Numbered from the stretch's first letter, positions 1 through 8,635 are shown. The stretch: DNA of 64,000 nucleotides from Chryseobacterium gwangjuense (GCF_021311115.1 NZ_JAJTNP010000006.1:186001-250000); one strand, 5' to 3'. The notes: generated from the sequence alone by a model not told the origin. Numbers and translations are program-made.

Positions 1-1
1 C

Positions 2-124
2 GATGAGGAACCTAATGTGAATACATCGCAAACAAAAGGTTGGAGAATCAAAGTGTATAATCGAATGAGAGAATATAGTGAACGAAATTATTTATCAATA
101 AAATCAATTCTCAATAATAATTGA
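2..124 (+). CDS. C-terminal tail of an unidentified protein, cut by the left edge
   Basis: One frame is open from base 2 to a TGA stop at 122-124 and gives about 40 residues, including the motif GWRIKVYNRMREY, with an Asn-rich end. It is followed after 17 bases by a hairpin and T-run that fits a terminator, which supports this being the real end of a gene. I do not recognise the family; too little remains. It could belong to the same accessory patch as the next two genes. Confidence 0.4.
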   Translation, partial: DEEPNVNTSQTKGWRIKVYNRMREYSERNYLSIKSILNNN

Positions 125-140
125 TTAGATTAAGATAACA

Positions 141-169
141 GAAAAGGGTTAATATAATAGCCCTTTTTT
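141..169 (+). terminator. Probable rho-independent terminator of the left-edge gene
   Basis: AAAAGGG and CCCTTTT arms are separated by a 12-base loop and followed by a T-run. It lies just after the stop at 124. The rest of 170-367 is AT-rich DNA in which I see no gene. Confidence 0.5.
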
Positions 170-367
170 ATTTTTCGATACAAAAATAAATTACATTGAA
201 AAATTCATAACTTACAAAAAAAACGGCAAAATAAGGTAAATTTCTTATAAAATTAAAAAAAATAATGTTCCTACACTATTCCATAAATATGGCACTAAGT
301 ACTAAAAAGTTAGCTTTCATATTTTTGTGTTAAGTGTCTTATTCTCTGTGTTTAGATTGGGTTAAGT

Positions 368-1258
368 TTACATCAATTGAGTTATAAATTCACTAATTTT
401 TGGAAGTGCGTCATAAATGCCTCTACCAGCTAGGGATGAACCAACACTAGCACACCATGCCATCAGTTTTTTTCCGAATTCAGGTTTGTCTTTATTATTT
501 TCAGCCAGGATTGTATTTAATTGTTGAATCTCGATATCGTTAACTCCTAAATCCTTTAAATTTTTTTCTTGAATCGGAGATAGAGTGTTTGTGTATTCAG
601 ACTTTATAGATATATTGTTACCAGCTGCATTGTTCAGATTGTTGTTAGGTGCGTATATGTTATTTGTAATGATATTTGAAACCGCTTCATTATTTAGTTT
701 AGAGTTTTCAAAATCATTTTCTAAGTCTGGAAATTGTTCGTTTAAATCCATAAGTATATCTAATAATTTTTGTTTTGTGAGATCTAAAACATTTTGAAAG
801 TGCAGTTTTGCAAGTGTTCTATATCCTTTTCTTATCCATCCACCTTGCGATTTTACATTTTTGATGTATAATTGACTGAATACTTCTACCTGTTCAATAC
901 TAAGTTTCATGTTCCACTCAGGGCCCTCAACGTTTTTTACACTATTCTCTATAGTAGAAATAGGCATTAATATTTTATGAAATTTTGAAATTTCAATTGC
1001 TTCTTTATCAAACGTATCAGGCAGATTAACATTAATCTTGATTTGTTGACTCGTTTGAAATTCTGCAATTAAAACTATGGGCGCGACTACTATTCGATAT
1101 TCTGGTACTTCAAGTGAATCGTAACCTTCTATTTCATTTTTTAGCCAATCTTTAAAAGATTTATTTTTAATCTTTGATTCTATGAGTTTGGCTCTCGTTA
1201 ATGCTTGGGTCAGAGTAATATTATCGTATGCAATATCTGTAATTAATTGCTTTATCAT
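368..1258 (-). CDS. AbiTii-domain protein (putative abortive-infection/toxin family)
   Basis: The 296-residue protein begins with a segment typical of AbiTii domains: LITDIA, then LTQALTRAKLI, KIKN and a WLKNEIEGY block in the first 50 residues. The AbiTii name comes from abortive phage infection, but the biochemical activity is unclear. After the N-terminal domain (about 1-200) there is an Asn-rich linker near 195-215. A C-terminal helical segment (about 225-296) carries the motif DKPEFGKKLMAWCASVG and ends with two hydrophobic helices. No membrane segment or signal peptide is obvious. It is convergent with the left-edge gene and divergent from the next gene, with 300 bases between them. A defence role is inferred from family and neighbours only. 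Confidence 0.65.
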   Translation of the reverse strand: MIKQLITDIAYDNITLTQALTRAKLIESKIKNKSFKDWLKNEIEGYDSLEVPEYRIVVAPIVLIAEFQTSQQIKINVNLPDTFDKEAIEISKFHKILMPISTIENSVKNVEGPEWNMKLSIEQVEVFSQLYIKNVKSQGGWIRKGYRTLAKLHFQNVLDLTKQKLLDILMDLNEQFPDLENDFENSKLNNEAVSNIITNNIYAPNNNLNNAAGNNISIKSEYTNTLSPIQEKNLKDLGVNDIEIQQLNTILAENNKDKPEFGKKLMAWCASVGSSLAGRGIYDALPKISEFITQLM

Positions 1259-1500
1259 ATTTTTAGTTTTTCCGAATATACAAAAGATTATTTACTCATT
1301 CCATTTATCTTTTAAGGCTTGTAATGTCACATAATCAATAAAACCAAAACACATTTTATAATGCATGATAGAAGTACAATTGAATATAAATGAAATTCAC
1401 AATAGTATTCATTGATATGTCCGATTGCTGAAAAATATATTATCATTTAATTTTGTACTCAATTCTCATATTTTAATTTGAGTTTTCATGGTTATTAGTT

Positions 1501-1530
1501 TTTATCCTCGGCTACGGTCGGGGATTTTTA
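1501..1530. terminator. Hairpin with T-run between two divergent accessory genes
   Basis: ATCCTCG and CGGGGAT arms (one G-T pair) enclose an 8-base loop and are followed by TTTTTA. It looks like an intrinsic terminator, yet no plus-strand gene precedes it inside the window, so it may be a remnant or may insulate the next gene. Apart from this hairpin and the -7 box at 1533, I see no gene in 1259-1560. Confidence 0.4.
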
Positions 1531-1532
1531 AT

Positions 1533-1540
1533 TATATTTG
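1533..1540 (+). promoter_or_regulatory. Candidate -7 box for the 1561 gene
   Basis: TATATTTG matches the Bacteroidota -7 consensus TAnnTTTG and ends 20 bases before the ATG at 1561. No clear -33 TTTG is seen; that position falls in the hairpin at 1501-1530. Confidence 0.45.
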
Positions 1541-1560
1541 GCTTTCTAAAAACTACTGAC

Positions 1561-2445
1561 ATGAGTAATACAAAGAAACAGGATGGGACCCCTGAAAAAA
1601 CCTCATTAATTGAAAATCAAGAAGAACAGAAAGATGATCGTCCCGTATGTGGTTTGATTATGCCAATTGCAGATACAGAAGGTTATCCTGCTGGTCATTG
1701 GGAAGAATTGAAAAGACTTTATATTTCTGTTGGTGAAGATGCTGGTTTTCGTACTCGACTTGTAAGCGACAGTGATGATGTTAGAATAATTCAAAAGAAT
1801 ATTGTACAAAATGTTTTTGATGATGATATTGTAATTTGCGATGTAAGTTCAAAGAATCCTAATGTAATGTTTGAACTTGGATTAAGGCTAGCGTTTGATA
1901 AGGCTGCGGTAATTGTGAAAGACAATATTACAGGTTATTCTTTTGATACAAGCCCTATCGCTCATATTAATTATCCTAAAGATTTAAGATATTATGATAT
2001 TGAAGATTTTAAAATTGAATTAAAATCTAAATTATCTGCTACCTATACAGAGTCTAAAAAAACCAATCATTCAATGTATTTAGATAGTTTTGGTAAATTT
2101 ATTGTGAAGGGCATACAAACACAAGAGATCACTGATAGTCAATTTGTTTTAGAAAGTCTTAGAGATATAAAAAATGAACTTAGAGGTTTACGTTCAAGTA
2201 AAAATAATAATTTAGTTAATAACAAGTTCAGAAATTCAAGTCCTAATATTAAGGCTAATTCAGATTATTTAAATGATATGTTTGAAAATTATTTAAATAA
2301 CAAAAGGGAGGGTGGACAAATTAGCCCTGGAGATTTTTATAGATATGTAAGTGATCTAGCTGATCTTTTGGGGGATGAAATACCTTCTCAACAATCTACG
2401 TATGATTTTTTTAAAAGTAAAATATCACTGGATAAATTAACTTAA
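1561..2445 (+). CDS. Nucleoside 2-deoxyribosyltransferase/TIR-like fold protein, putative NAD- or nucleotide-acting effector
   Basis: Residues about 28-165 resemble the nucleoside-deoxyribosyltransferase-like/TIR-like Rossmann group. VCGLIMPIAD opens a first strand, IIQKNIVQNVFDDDIVICDVS leads into NPNVMFELGLRLAF, and a later SFDTSPIAHINYPKDLRYY block follows. The Glu in MFELG is at the position of the catalytic Glu of this fold. The C-terminal third (about 195-294) is hydrophilic and Asn/Ser-rich with a small helical end domain of unknown function. The start is the ATG 20 bases after a TAnnTTTG box. Proteins of this type are often found in anti-phage loci, but the substrate cannot be told from the sequence. 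It sits between the AbiTii gene and tRNA-Cys. Confidence 0.6.
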   Translation: MSNTKKQDGTPEKTSLIENQEEQKDDRPVCGLIMPIADTEGYPAGHWEELKRLYISVGEDAGFRTRLVSDSDDVRIIQKNIVQNVFDDDIVICDVSSKNPNVMFELGLRLAFDKAAVIVKDNITGYSFDTSPIAHINYPKDLRYYDIEDFKIELKSKLSATYTESKKTNHSMYLDSFGKFIVKGIQTQEITDSQFVLESLRDIKNELRGLRSSKNNNLVNNKFRNSSPNIKANSDYLNDMFENYLNNKREGGQISPGDFYRYVSDLADLLGDEIPSQQSTYDFFKSKISLDKLT

Positions 2446-2605
2446 CAAACTTTTTATTTCCTCTAAGAAGTAAGATTTATTTTTCTTCTCTCAATTATTT
2501 TTTTTATTATTATTTACCCATTCTTGAAATCCAGGGGAACATCAGCGTATATTAAAGGCTTTTTTTCTGACTAAATATTACCGAAAAAAAAGGCAAATTT
2601 TAATT

Positions 2606-2626
2606 TATCGGGAAAATATCGGGAAA
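2606..2626. repeat. Short tandem repeat TATCGGGAAA x2
   Basis: TATCGGGAAA occurs at 2606-2615 and 2617-2626, 11 bases apart. It lies in the non-coding stretch (2446-2683) between the accessory gene and tRNA-Cys. It could be a protein-binding site or a remnant of an integration junction; there is no direct evidence for either. Confidence 0.35.
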
Positions 2627-2636
2627 TACTTATAGC

Positions 2637-2680
2637 AAAAAACCCTAAGACATTATATGTAAATGAATTAGGGTTTTGTT
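2637..2680 (-). terminator. Terminator of tRNA-Cys
   Basis: Ten-base arms (AAAACCCTAA at 2639-2648 and TTAGGGTTTT at 2668-2677) flank a 19-base loop. On the minus strand the hairpin starts a few bases after the tRNA 3' end and runs into Ts. Confidence 0.7.
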
Positions 2681-2683
2681 GTG

Positions 2684-2754
2684 AGGTGCCTAGCGGATTC
2701 GAACCGCTGTAGATGGTGTTGCAGACCACTGCCTAGCCGCTCGGCCAAAGCACC
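2684..2754 (-). tRNA. tRNA-Cys (anticodon GCA)
   Basis: The reverse complement folds as a 71-nt cloverleaf. The acceptor stem GGTGCTT/AGGCACC has one G-T pair. The D stem is GCC/GGC. The anticodon stem GTGGT/ACCAT has loop CTGCAAC, giving anticodon GCA. The T arm is AGCGG-TTCGAAT-CCGCT and the discriminator is T. CCA is not encoded. Accessory genes lie just beyond its 3' end, a common integration position for genomic islands. Confidence 0.93.
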
Positions 2755-2777
2755 GTTTTTACCATTTTTGAGGTGTG

Positions 2778-2807
2778 CAAATATAGTAAAATATATTATT
2801 CAACAAA
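2778..2807 (-). promoter_or_regulatory. Promoter of tRNA-Cys
   Basis: On the minus strand TTTG (2807-2804) is followed after 18 bases by TATATTTG (2785-2778). This is a near-ideal Bacteroidota promoter 24 bases upstream of the tRNA 5' end. Confidence 0.7.
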
Positions 2808-2902
2808 AATTTTAGGGTAGATTTCTATGACAGGAATTCTTTTTATCTGTTTATCAGTCGGATAAATTTTAAAACAAATACTGATATTGTGCTGCGGATA
2901 TA

Positions 2903-4267
2903 TCAAATTCCGTTTAATATTAATTTTAAAGAAGCATTGGTATCAATAACGGCAGTAATAGCAGATGATGATAAAAGTATTTTTGTGGGTTTCAGGTTAA
3001 AAACTCTTCCGCTCATTTTTAATCCTTTATAATATTCTTTGTTGAAAGCTTCTTCAATGCTTTTTTTAGAACTGTTTTCCAGATCTTCTGTAGGGATGCC
3101 GTACTCTTCTTCGATCATTTTTACAATTTTTCCCTGGAATAAAACAGAGGCGGTTTTATGTATAATATTGGAAGTCTTAAGCTTGAATTTGGTTTCTGAG
3201 AGTACAATTTTTCTTTTTATTTCATCATACACCGGAATTCCCGAGATAATGCAGGTTCCTTTTATGTATCCTTCGGTCTGAGCCTCAATCATAATTCTAT
3301 CATCTATTCCGTATACTCTGATGTCCGTAATTTTTACTTTGGAATCTCTTACATCGAATTCTTTATTCAAAAATGTTTTTTTTGCGATATTACTGGCTTC
3401 CGTATAAGGAATATTGGCTGTGGTTTGCAGTAAAAAATTATCGGCTAGTTTAGGCGAGAAATTGAAGTTTGAGGCTGTTTTTATGGGTTGTGAAGCTTCC
3501 GGTTTAGTTCCTGTAAACGTTTCGGAATAAATATCAATACCAATGCTAGTGTTGATCTGATTGGCATAAAATTTTAGCGGAGTAATATTTACGGTAATAG
3601 GAGAGACTTTTAGCCAGGTATTATATTCTTGCGAAATATTGAAAGGTTGTGAAAAAACGTTCCAGGCCATCACTGCATACTGTTGGAAATTCAGTTGTGT
3701 TGCCATTTGCTGATCAATAGTCTTGCAGAATTTTTCCTGTTGTTCTTTCAGGTTTTTTTCCACTAAAGAGGTAATAGGGATTTGAATTTTTCCGAAATCT
3801 AAAACCGGTTTTGTTACCCATCTGAAGCCGTTCGGTTTCGTACTGGTAGCAATCGTCCAATTGTTTTGAAAATTCAACGTAGTATTAAAAGACATTACCG
3901 TTTCAAAAGTTGTGTTTTGATAGGTGTAGATGCCCAATGTTCCGATACCTTTTTCTGCCCAGATTTTTAAAGGAACTTCTATTAAAAGGTTATTATTGGT
4001 TCCTCCGACTAATCGTATAGGTCGGGTTTTCCATACTTTTACCTTAAACTGATCATTATTGTTATCCGTATAAGAATCGTCCTGATAGATAAGCTCTTTT
4101 ACGGAAGCATTAATCATATTGCTAATTTCCGCAAGAGGAATTGTTACCGGCATGGTAACATTGGATTTTATCTTCGGGAAATTGTAAGCTGTAGCTTGAT
4201 TATCAACATTGGTTTGTCCAAAGATATTGATGAAACTAACCAGAAAAAATATTTTGATGAACTTCAA
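2903..4267 (-). CDS. DUF4403 family secreted protein
   Basis: The 454-residue protein starts with a Sec-type signal peptide (KIFFLVSFINIFGQ). The following all-beta, repeat-like sequence fits the DUF4403 family: an early PVTIPLAEISNMINASV block, a central FGKIQIPITSLVEKNL block, and a C-terminal segment around YGIDDRIMIEAQTEGYIKG. The family is found mainly in Bacteroidota and has no established function. The layout, with two related lipid-binding-like halves, suggests a periplasmic or envelope role, which is inference. It is the last of a minus-strand series after folB, 36 bases apart, and could be co-transcribed with it. Confidence 0.75.
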   Translation of the reverse strand: MKFIKIFFLVSFINIFGQTNVDNQATAYNFPKIKSNVTMPVTIPLAEISNMINASVKELIYQDDSYTDNNNDQFKVKVWKTRPIRLVGGTNNNLLIEVPLKIWAEKGIGTLGIYTYQNTTFETVMSFNTTLNFQNNWTIATSTKPNGFRWVTKPVLDFGKIQIPITSLVEKNLKEQQEKFCKTIDQQMATQLNFQQYAVMAWNVFSQPFNISQEYNTWLKVSPITVNITPLKFYANQINTSIGIDIYSETFTGTKPEASQPIKTASNFNFSPKLADNFLLQTTANIPYTEASNIAKKTFLNKEFDVRDSKVKITDIRVYGIDDRIMIEAQTEGYIKGTCIISGIPVYDEIKRKIVLSETKFKLKTSNIIHKTASVLFQGKIVKMIEEEYGIPTEDLENSSKKSIEEAFNKEYYKGLKMSGRVFNLKPTKILLSSSAITAVIDTNASLKLILNGI

Positions 4268-4303
4268 TGGTGTGATTTTTATAAAACTAAATTAAGGAAT
4301 AAA

Positions 4304-4672
4304 TTAATTTACAGGTTTAAAGCTTTGTTCCAATTCAATACTCGCGCCTTTCATTTCACCTTGCATAGGAGGAGCTGTTTTGGTAATTTTTAATTTAATA
4401 TAATCAATCTGCGAAAATTTTTCATGAATACTGGAAATGATTCTTCCTGCTACATGTTCCAATAATTTAGATTTGATTTCCATCTCGTCATGAATGATTT
4501 GGTTAATATCTGCATAACTGATGGTGTCATTCAAATCATCTGATTCTGCAGCCTTCCAAAGATCGGTATGAATTTCGAGATTTAAAATATAATACGTTCC
4601 GATAATGTTTTCTTCGGGGAGAACTCCGTGATAAGCATATATTTTTAAATCTTCAAGATATATTTTGCTCAT
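4304..4672 (-). CDS. folB: Dihydroneopterin aldolase FolB
   Basis: The 122-residue protein converts 7,8-dihydroneopterin to 6-hydroxymethyl-dihydropterin and glycolaldehyde in folate synthesis. The first residues MSKIYLEDLKIYAYHG and then VLPEE contain the family's catalytic Glu. The later KITKTAPPM carries the conserved Lys. An upstream in-frame extension to 4747 would run through the nadA terminator into the nadA 3' end, so the ATG at 4672 is chosen; the length then fits the family. The next pathway enzyme, FolK, is in the same window at 33316 but is not linked. Confidence 0.93.
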   Translation of the reverse strand: MSKIYLEDLKIYAYHGVLPEENIIGTYYILNLEIHTDLWKAAESDDLNDTISYADINQIIHDEMEIKSKLLEHVAGRIISSIHEKFSQIDYIKLKITKTAPPMQGEMKGASIELEQSFKPVN

Positions 4673-4691
4673 ATTTTTAGTTTGTAAGGTT

Positions 4692-4718
4692 AAAAAAAGC
4701 GAGTATTTAACTCGCTTT
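4692..4718 (-). terminator. Terminator of nadA
   Basis: AAAGCGAGT and ACTCGCTTT pair around a 5-base loop. On the minus strand the hairpin overlaps the nadA stop codon and runs into seven Ts. It separates nadA from folB. Confidence 0.8.
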
Positions 4719-4721
4719 ATA

Positions 4722-5741
4722 CTATTTAATTGATTTTGATAAATCAAGCATTGCTTCGATGGGTTTCAATGCCTTTAATCTCAATTCTTCGTCGATCAAT
4801 ATCTCAGGAAGCTCATATTTCATACATAAATACAGTTTTTCCATTGTATTACGTTTCATATAGAAACACTCTGAACAGTTACAGCTTTCATCAAAAACTA
4901 AAGCAGGAATCAATTCTTTATGAGGAGCACGTTTTCTCATTTCGTGCAAAATTCCTTCTTCTGTGGCAATGATGAATTTCTGGCAATCGTCTTGTTCAAC
5001 ATAATTCAATAGGGCAGATGTAGAACCGATATAGTGAGCCAGTTTTAAAACGGCTTCTTCACTTTCCGGGTGAGCAATTAATTTTGCATCAGGATTGTCG
5101 GCCAATTGTTTTGCAATTCTCTCCATAGAAAACGCCTCATGAACGATACAGCTCCCATCCCAAAGAATCATATCGCGACCTGTTTTTTGAGATAAATATC
5201 TTCCCAAATTTTTATCTGGAGCGAAGATAATTGGTCTGTCTTTTGGAAGAGCTTCAATCACTGTTTCAGCGTTTGAGCTTGTTACAATGATATCACTTTC
5301 AGCCTTAGTTTCCGCATTACAATTGATGTAAGTCGCTACCAAAGCATTTGGGTGCTGTTCACGCATTTTTCTCAATCCTTCTCCTGAGCATCCGTCTGCC
5401 AAAGAACATCCTGCCATCGTATCCGGAAGAACTACTTTTTTCGTTGGATTCAGAATTTTTGCAGCTTCTGCCATGAAATGTACTCCACAGAATACAATCA
5501 TATCGGCATTGGTATCTTTTGCCTGTCTTGCCAATTGTAGAGAATCTCCAAGGAAATCAGCGATATCCTGAATTTCTCCGGGTTGGTAATAATGCGCTAA
5601 AATGACCGCATTTTTTTCTTCTTTTAATTTAAGAATTGCTTTTACAAGCTCTTCTCCTTGAGGAATCACTAAATCTTTTATATCCAAAAATCCTTTTACC
5701 GGAATTGTAGATTTAGCTTTTTCTAATGTTTCTGTACTCAT
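4722..5741 (-). CDS. nadA: Quinolinate synthase NadA
   Basis: NadA is a [4Fe-4S] enzyme that condenses iminoaspartate with dihydroxyacetone phosphate to make quinolinate for NAD. At 339 residues it has the usual length. Visible motifs are AHYYQPGEIQDIADF, then FCGVHFMAEAAK with a cluster Cys, DGCSGEG with a second, and a C-terminal CNCSECFYMK block supplying the third. The ATG at 5741 agrees with the family N-terminus. nadB and nadC are not in the window. The 120 bases upstream hold only low-complexity GAAGTTAGAAG-type sequence, so the promoter is not clear. Confidence 0.95.
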   Translation of the reverse strand: MSTETLEKAKSTIPVKGFLDIKDLVIPQGEELVKAILKLKEEKNAVILAHYYQPGEIQDIADFLGDSLQLARQAKDTNADMIVFCGVHFMAEAAKILNPTKKVVLPDTMAGCSLADGCSGEGLRKMREQHPNALVATYINCNAETKAESDIIVTSSNAETVIEALPKDRPIIFAPDKNLGRYLSQKTGRDMILWDGSCIVHEAFSMERIAKQLADNPDAKLIAHPESEEAVLKLAHYIGSTSALLNYVEQDDCQKFIIATEEGILHEMRKRAPHKELIPALVFDESCNCSECFYMKRNTMEKLYLCMKYELPEILIDEELRLKALKPIEAMLDLSKSIK

Positions 5742-5863
5742 ATCAACCTCAATGTTTTTTGAATATAGAAGTTAGAAGTTTGGGGTTAGAAATTAGAAGT
5801 TGAAATGTTCGAATTTAAAATAATCATCAAACTTTCATCTTCCTGGTTCAGGCTTCCATTCTT

Positions 5864-6427
5864 TTAACTTCCGATAAAATTTTTTATTAAACTTTCTATT
5901 TCTCTTTTTGCTTCGTCCAAATCCGTATTGATGACAATTTTGTCAAATTCATTAGCATAAGACATTTCTTCTTCTGCTTTTGCTACACGGGTTTTTATGG
6001 TTTCTGCATCATCTGTGTTTCTTGAAATCAATCTTCGTTCCAATTCTTCAATGGAAGGGGGTTCAATGAAAATTGACAATGCTTTTTCTCCAAAATATTT
6101 TTTTAGGGAAATTCCGCCTTTTACATCAACATCAAAAATAACAACTTTTCCCTGATTCCAGATTTTTTCAACTTCAGATTTTAAAGTCCCGTAATATTTA
6201 TCCGTATAAACTTCTTCAAATTCTACAAAAGCATCTTCCGTAATTTTCTGTCTGAATTCATCCGGTGTTAAAAAATGATAATCTACTGCGTGAGTTTCAC
6301 TTCCTCTCGGCTGCCTTGTTGTGCAAGAAATTGAGAACTGCAGCTCATTAAATACCTCCAAAGAATGTTTTACTAATGTAGTTTTTCCGCTTCCAGACGG
6401 TGCTGAAAATATGATAACTTTATCCAT
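5864..6427 (-). CDS. gmk: Guanylate kinase
   Basis: The enzyme phosphorylates GMP to GDP with ATP. The P-loop APSGSGKTT is at residues 9-17, followed by the GMP-binding SCTTRQPRGSE motif and VDYHFLT. The lid region RLISRNTDDAETI is also present. The 187-residue length is typical. It lies 67 bases downstream of yicC on the same strand. Gmk and YicC genes are commonly adjacent, so one operon read from the yicC promoter is likely. The short gap holds a low-complexity GGTTGCTTG-type sequence. Confidence 0.96.
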   Translation of the reverse strand: MDKVIIFSAPSGSGKTTLVKHSLEVFNELQFSISCTTRQPRGSETHAVDYHFLTPDEFRQKITEDAFVEFEEVYTDKYYGTLKSEVEKIWNQGKVVIFDVDVKGGISLKKYFGEKALSIFIEPPSIEELERRLISRNTDDAETIKTRVAKAEEEMSYANEFDKIVINTDLDEAKREIESLIKNFIGS

Positions 6428-6494
6428 ATGGTTGTTGGTTGCTTGTTTTCGGTTGCCTGTTTTCCAGCAACTGTCAACGATTAACTAGCAACTA

Positions 6495-7352
6495 TTATAA
6501 TACGTTTAACGTCTGTTCTTTAATTTTTTCCAAATCATCCTTCATCATCACTACCAGTTTCTGAATTTGTGCGTGATTAGCTTTTGATCCTAAAGTATTG
6601 ATTTCACGACCGATTTCCTGAGAAATAAAACCAAGTTTTTTTCCATTGAAATCTTCATTGTCCATTACTTCTTTATAATATTTTAAGTGCTGAGCCAATC
6701 TCACTTTTTCTTCGGAAATATCCAGTTTCTCTGTGAAATAAGCCATTTCCTGATAAAAACGAGTTTCATCAACGTTTTCAAATTCTTTTAAAGTTTTTTG
6801 ATAACGTTCCCTCACAGCAATGATTCTTTCTTCTTCAAAAGGAATCACTTCAGCTAAGTTTTTATCAATATTCTGAATGTTTCTTTCTAATTCCTCATGT
6901 AGAATTTTTCCTTCCGTTTTTCTGAATTCTTCAAAACGATCAATAGCTGTATTTACAATTTTTGCCAATGCTTCCCATTCACCTTCTGCCAATTCATCGG
7001 GTCTTGAAGTGATGGCATCAGGAAGTCTTACCGCCATTTTCAGATACTCAAAATCGGGTCCGTCCGCAGCAACTTCGCGAAGCTGATTGATGTATGAATC
7101 AATTAACCCTTTGTTGATTTTCACATCGTTGGTTTCTTCAAGATTCTCTATATTAACATAGCAATCTACTTTTCCACGGATGAGTCTATCGTTTAGAATT
7201 TTTCTTACTTCAAATTCTTTTTCTTTATATCGCAAAGGAATTTTAATATTCAAATCAAAGCTTTTGCTGTTCAATGATTTAATATCTATTGTAATTTTTT
7301 TTCCTTCAAAAACATCTTCGGCTCTGCCGAATCCGGTCATTGATAAAATCAT
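6495..7352 (-). CDS. yicC: YicC family endoribonuclease
   Basis: The 285-residue protein starts with MILSMTGFGRAE, diagnostic of the YicC N-terminal domain (about 1-155). It ends with the DUF1732-type domain containing GREINTLGSKAN and a C-terminal KIKEQTLNVL. Escherichia coli YicC is reported to be a metal-dependent endoribonuclease acting on small RNAs; the role in flavobacteria is not established. A -7 box at 7370-7377 is 17 bases upstream of the ATG. It is the first gene of a probable yicC-gmk operon. Confidence 0.93.
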   Translation of the reverse strand: MILSMTGFGRAEDVFEGKKITIDIKSLNSKSFDLNIKIPLRYKEKEFEVRKILNDRLIRGKVDCYVNIENLEETNDVKINKGLIDSYINQLREVAADGPDFEYLKMAVRLPDAITSRPDELAEGEWEALAKIVNTAIDRFEEFRKTEGKILHEELERNIQNIDKNLAEVIPFEEERIIAVRERYQKTLKEFENVDETRFYQEMAYFTEKLDISEEKVRLAQHLKYYKEVMDNEDFNGKKLGFISQEIGREINTLGSKANHAQIQKLVVMMKDDLEKIKEQTLNVL

Positions 7353-7369
7353 AGTTTTTTATTGTCGTA

Positions 7370-7377
7370 CAAAGATA
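7370..7377 (-). promoter_or_regulatory. -7 box of the yicC-gmk operon
   Basis: The minus strand reads TATCTTTG, a full match to TAnnTTTG, 17 bases before the yicC start. The rest of the gap to miaA holds low-complexity GAAG/CTTCC sequence. Confidence 0.65.
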
Positions 7378-7561
7378 ATCATTTAAGTCTATAGTTTAAC
7401 TAAAGTGCAATGGTAGGAAGCTAGAAGAGGGAAGAGGGAAGATTGTTTTCAATATAAATAACGGTAAGTCTTAAACTTCCAGCTTCAAACTTCAGACTTC
7501 CATCTTCCGGCAAATTCAGAAAAATAAAATTCAAATTATCTCAATTTCGTAAATTAGCGCT

Positions 7562-8485
7562 GTGAAAAAGAAAAATTTGATTTCTGTAGTAGGACCCACC
7601 GGAATTGGTAAAACGAAACTGGCAATTGATTTGGCTCAACATTTCAATACAGAGATTATTTCCTGTGATTCCAGGCAGTTTTTTAAAGGGATGGAAATTG
7701 GTACAGCAGCACCTTCTGCAGAGGAATTGGCGGAAGCACCTCATCATTTTATCGGGAATCTTTCGGTTCAGGAATATTATTCAATTGGGCAATATGAAGA
7801 AGATGCGTTGAAAAAACTCAATGAACTTTTTCAAAATCATGATACGGTCATCTTGGTTGGCGGAAGTATGATGTATGAAAAAGCGGTAATCGAAGGGTTG
7901 AATGATTTGCCGGAAGCTGATGAAGACAATCAGAAAAAACTACATGAAATTCTTGAAACCGAAGGAATTGAAAAACTTCAGGAAATTTTAAAAGAACTCG
8001 ATCCCGAATATTTTGCAATAGTTGATTTTCATAATCACAGAAGGCTTTTACGGGCCATTGATGTTATTTGGCAAACCAATAAAAAATATTCTGAACAAAT
8101 TGCTGTTTCACAAGATTCCAGAGATTTTAAAACCATCAGAATCGGAATTGAAGCGCCACGAGAAGAATTGTACGACCGAATCAACAGGAGAGTGGATATG
8201 ATGATGGAGAAAGGATTGTTGGAGGAAGCAAAAAGTCTGGAAGAATTTAAAGATTTGACGGCATTGAAAACGGTTGGTTACTCTGAACTATTCAAATATT
8301 TTGATGGTGAATGGGAATTGGATTTTGCCGTTTCTGAAATTAAGAAAAACAGCCGAAGATATGCAAAACGCCAGTTGACATGGTACCGAAAAGCGGATGA
8401 TATTCATTATTTGCCTTTGGGATATTCTCAGGAGGATTTTGATGGACTGATTGGGTATATTAATGGACAAACATCAATTCACTAA
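7562..8485 (+). CDS. miaA: tRNA dimethylallyltransferase MiaA
   Basis: MiaA transfers a dimethylallyl group to A37 of tRNAs that read U-starting codons. The P-loop GPTGIGKTKLA lies near residues 10-20, then DSRQFFKGMEIGTAAPS and the insertion-domain region. The YDRINRRVDMMMEKGL helix and a KNSRRYAKRQLTW block near the end complete the family pattern. The 307-residue length is normal. The start is a GTG at 7562; no in-frame ATG lies close enough to include the P-loop strand. It is divergent from yicC. Confidence 0.95.
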   Translation: MKKKNLISVVGPTGIGKTKLAIDLAQHFNTEIISCDSRQFFKGMEIGTAAPSAEELAEAPHHFIGNLSVQEYYSIGQYEEDALKKLNELFQNHDTVILVGGSMMYEKAVIEGLNDLPEADEDNQKKLHEILETEGIEKLQEILKELDPEYFAIVDFHNHRRLLRAIDVIWQTNKKYSEQIAVSQDSRDFKTIRIGIEAPREELYDRINRRVDMMMEKGLLEEAKSLEEFKDLTALKTVGYSELFKYFDGEWELDFAVSEIKKNSRRYAKRQLTWYRKADDIHYLPLGYSQEDFDGLIGYINGQTSIH

Positions 8486-8635
8486 AAGTTTTTTTGACGC
8501 AAAGATTTATTTTTAATTCTGAATATTTTTAAAGGAGCAAAGAATGGAATCAACTTCATTGATTCTTACGAAGCTTTCTTTACCAGAAGCTTTATCGATT
8601 TGCTTTGTTCTTTGACCTAATATCTAATTATAAAA
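8486..8635. repeat. Possible degenerate dispersed repeat in the miaA-efflux gap
   Basis: This non-coding stretch contains GACGCAAAG near its left end, GGAGCAAAGAA, two GAAGCTTT copies, and TTCTTTG near its right end. These GCAAAG/CTTTG words resemble the inner part of the inverted-repeat element at 10124-10247. No open frame of note is present. Confidence 0.25.

Noticed and set aside
2446..2683. Possible integrase gene or attachment repeat next to tRNA-Cys
   Set aside because: No frame of useful length is present and no second copy of the tRNA 3' end was found within the window, so an attachment site is not called.
4673..4747. N-terminal extension of folB
   Set aside because: It would include the nadA terminator hairpin and the nadA 3' end; the shorter protein has normal family length.
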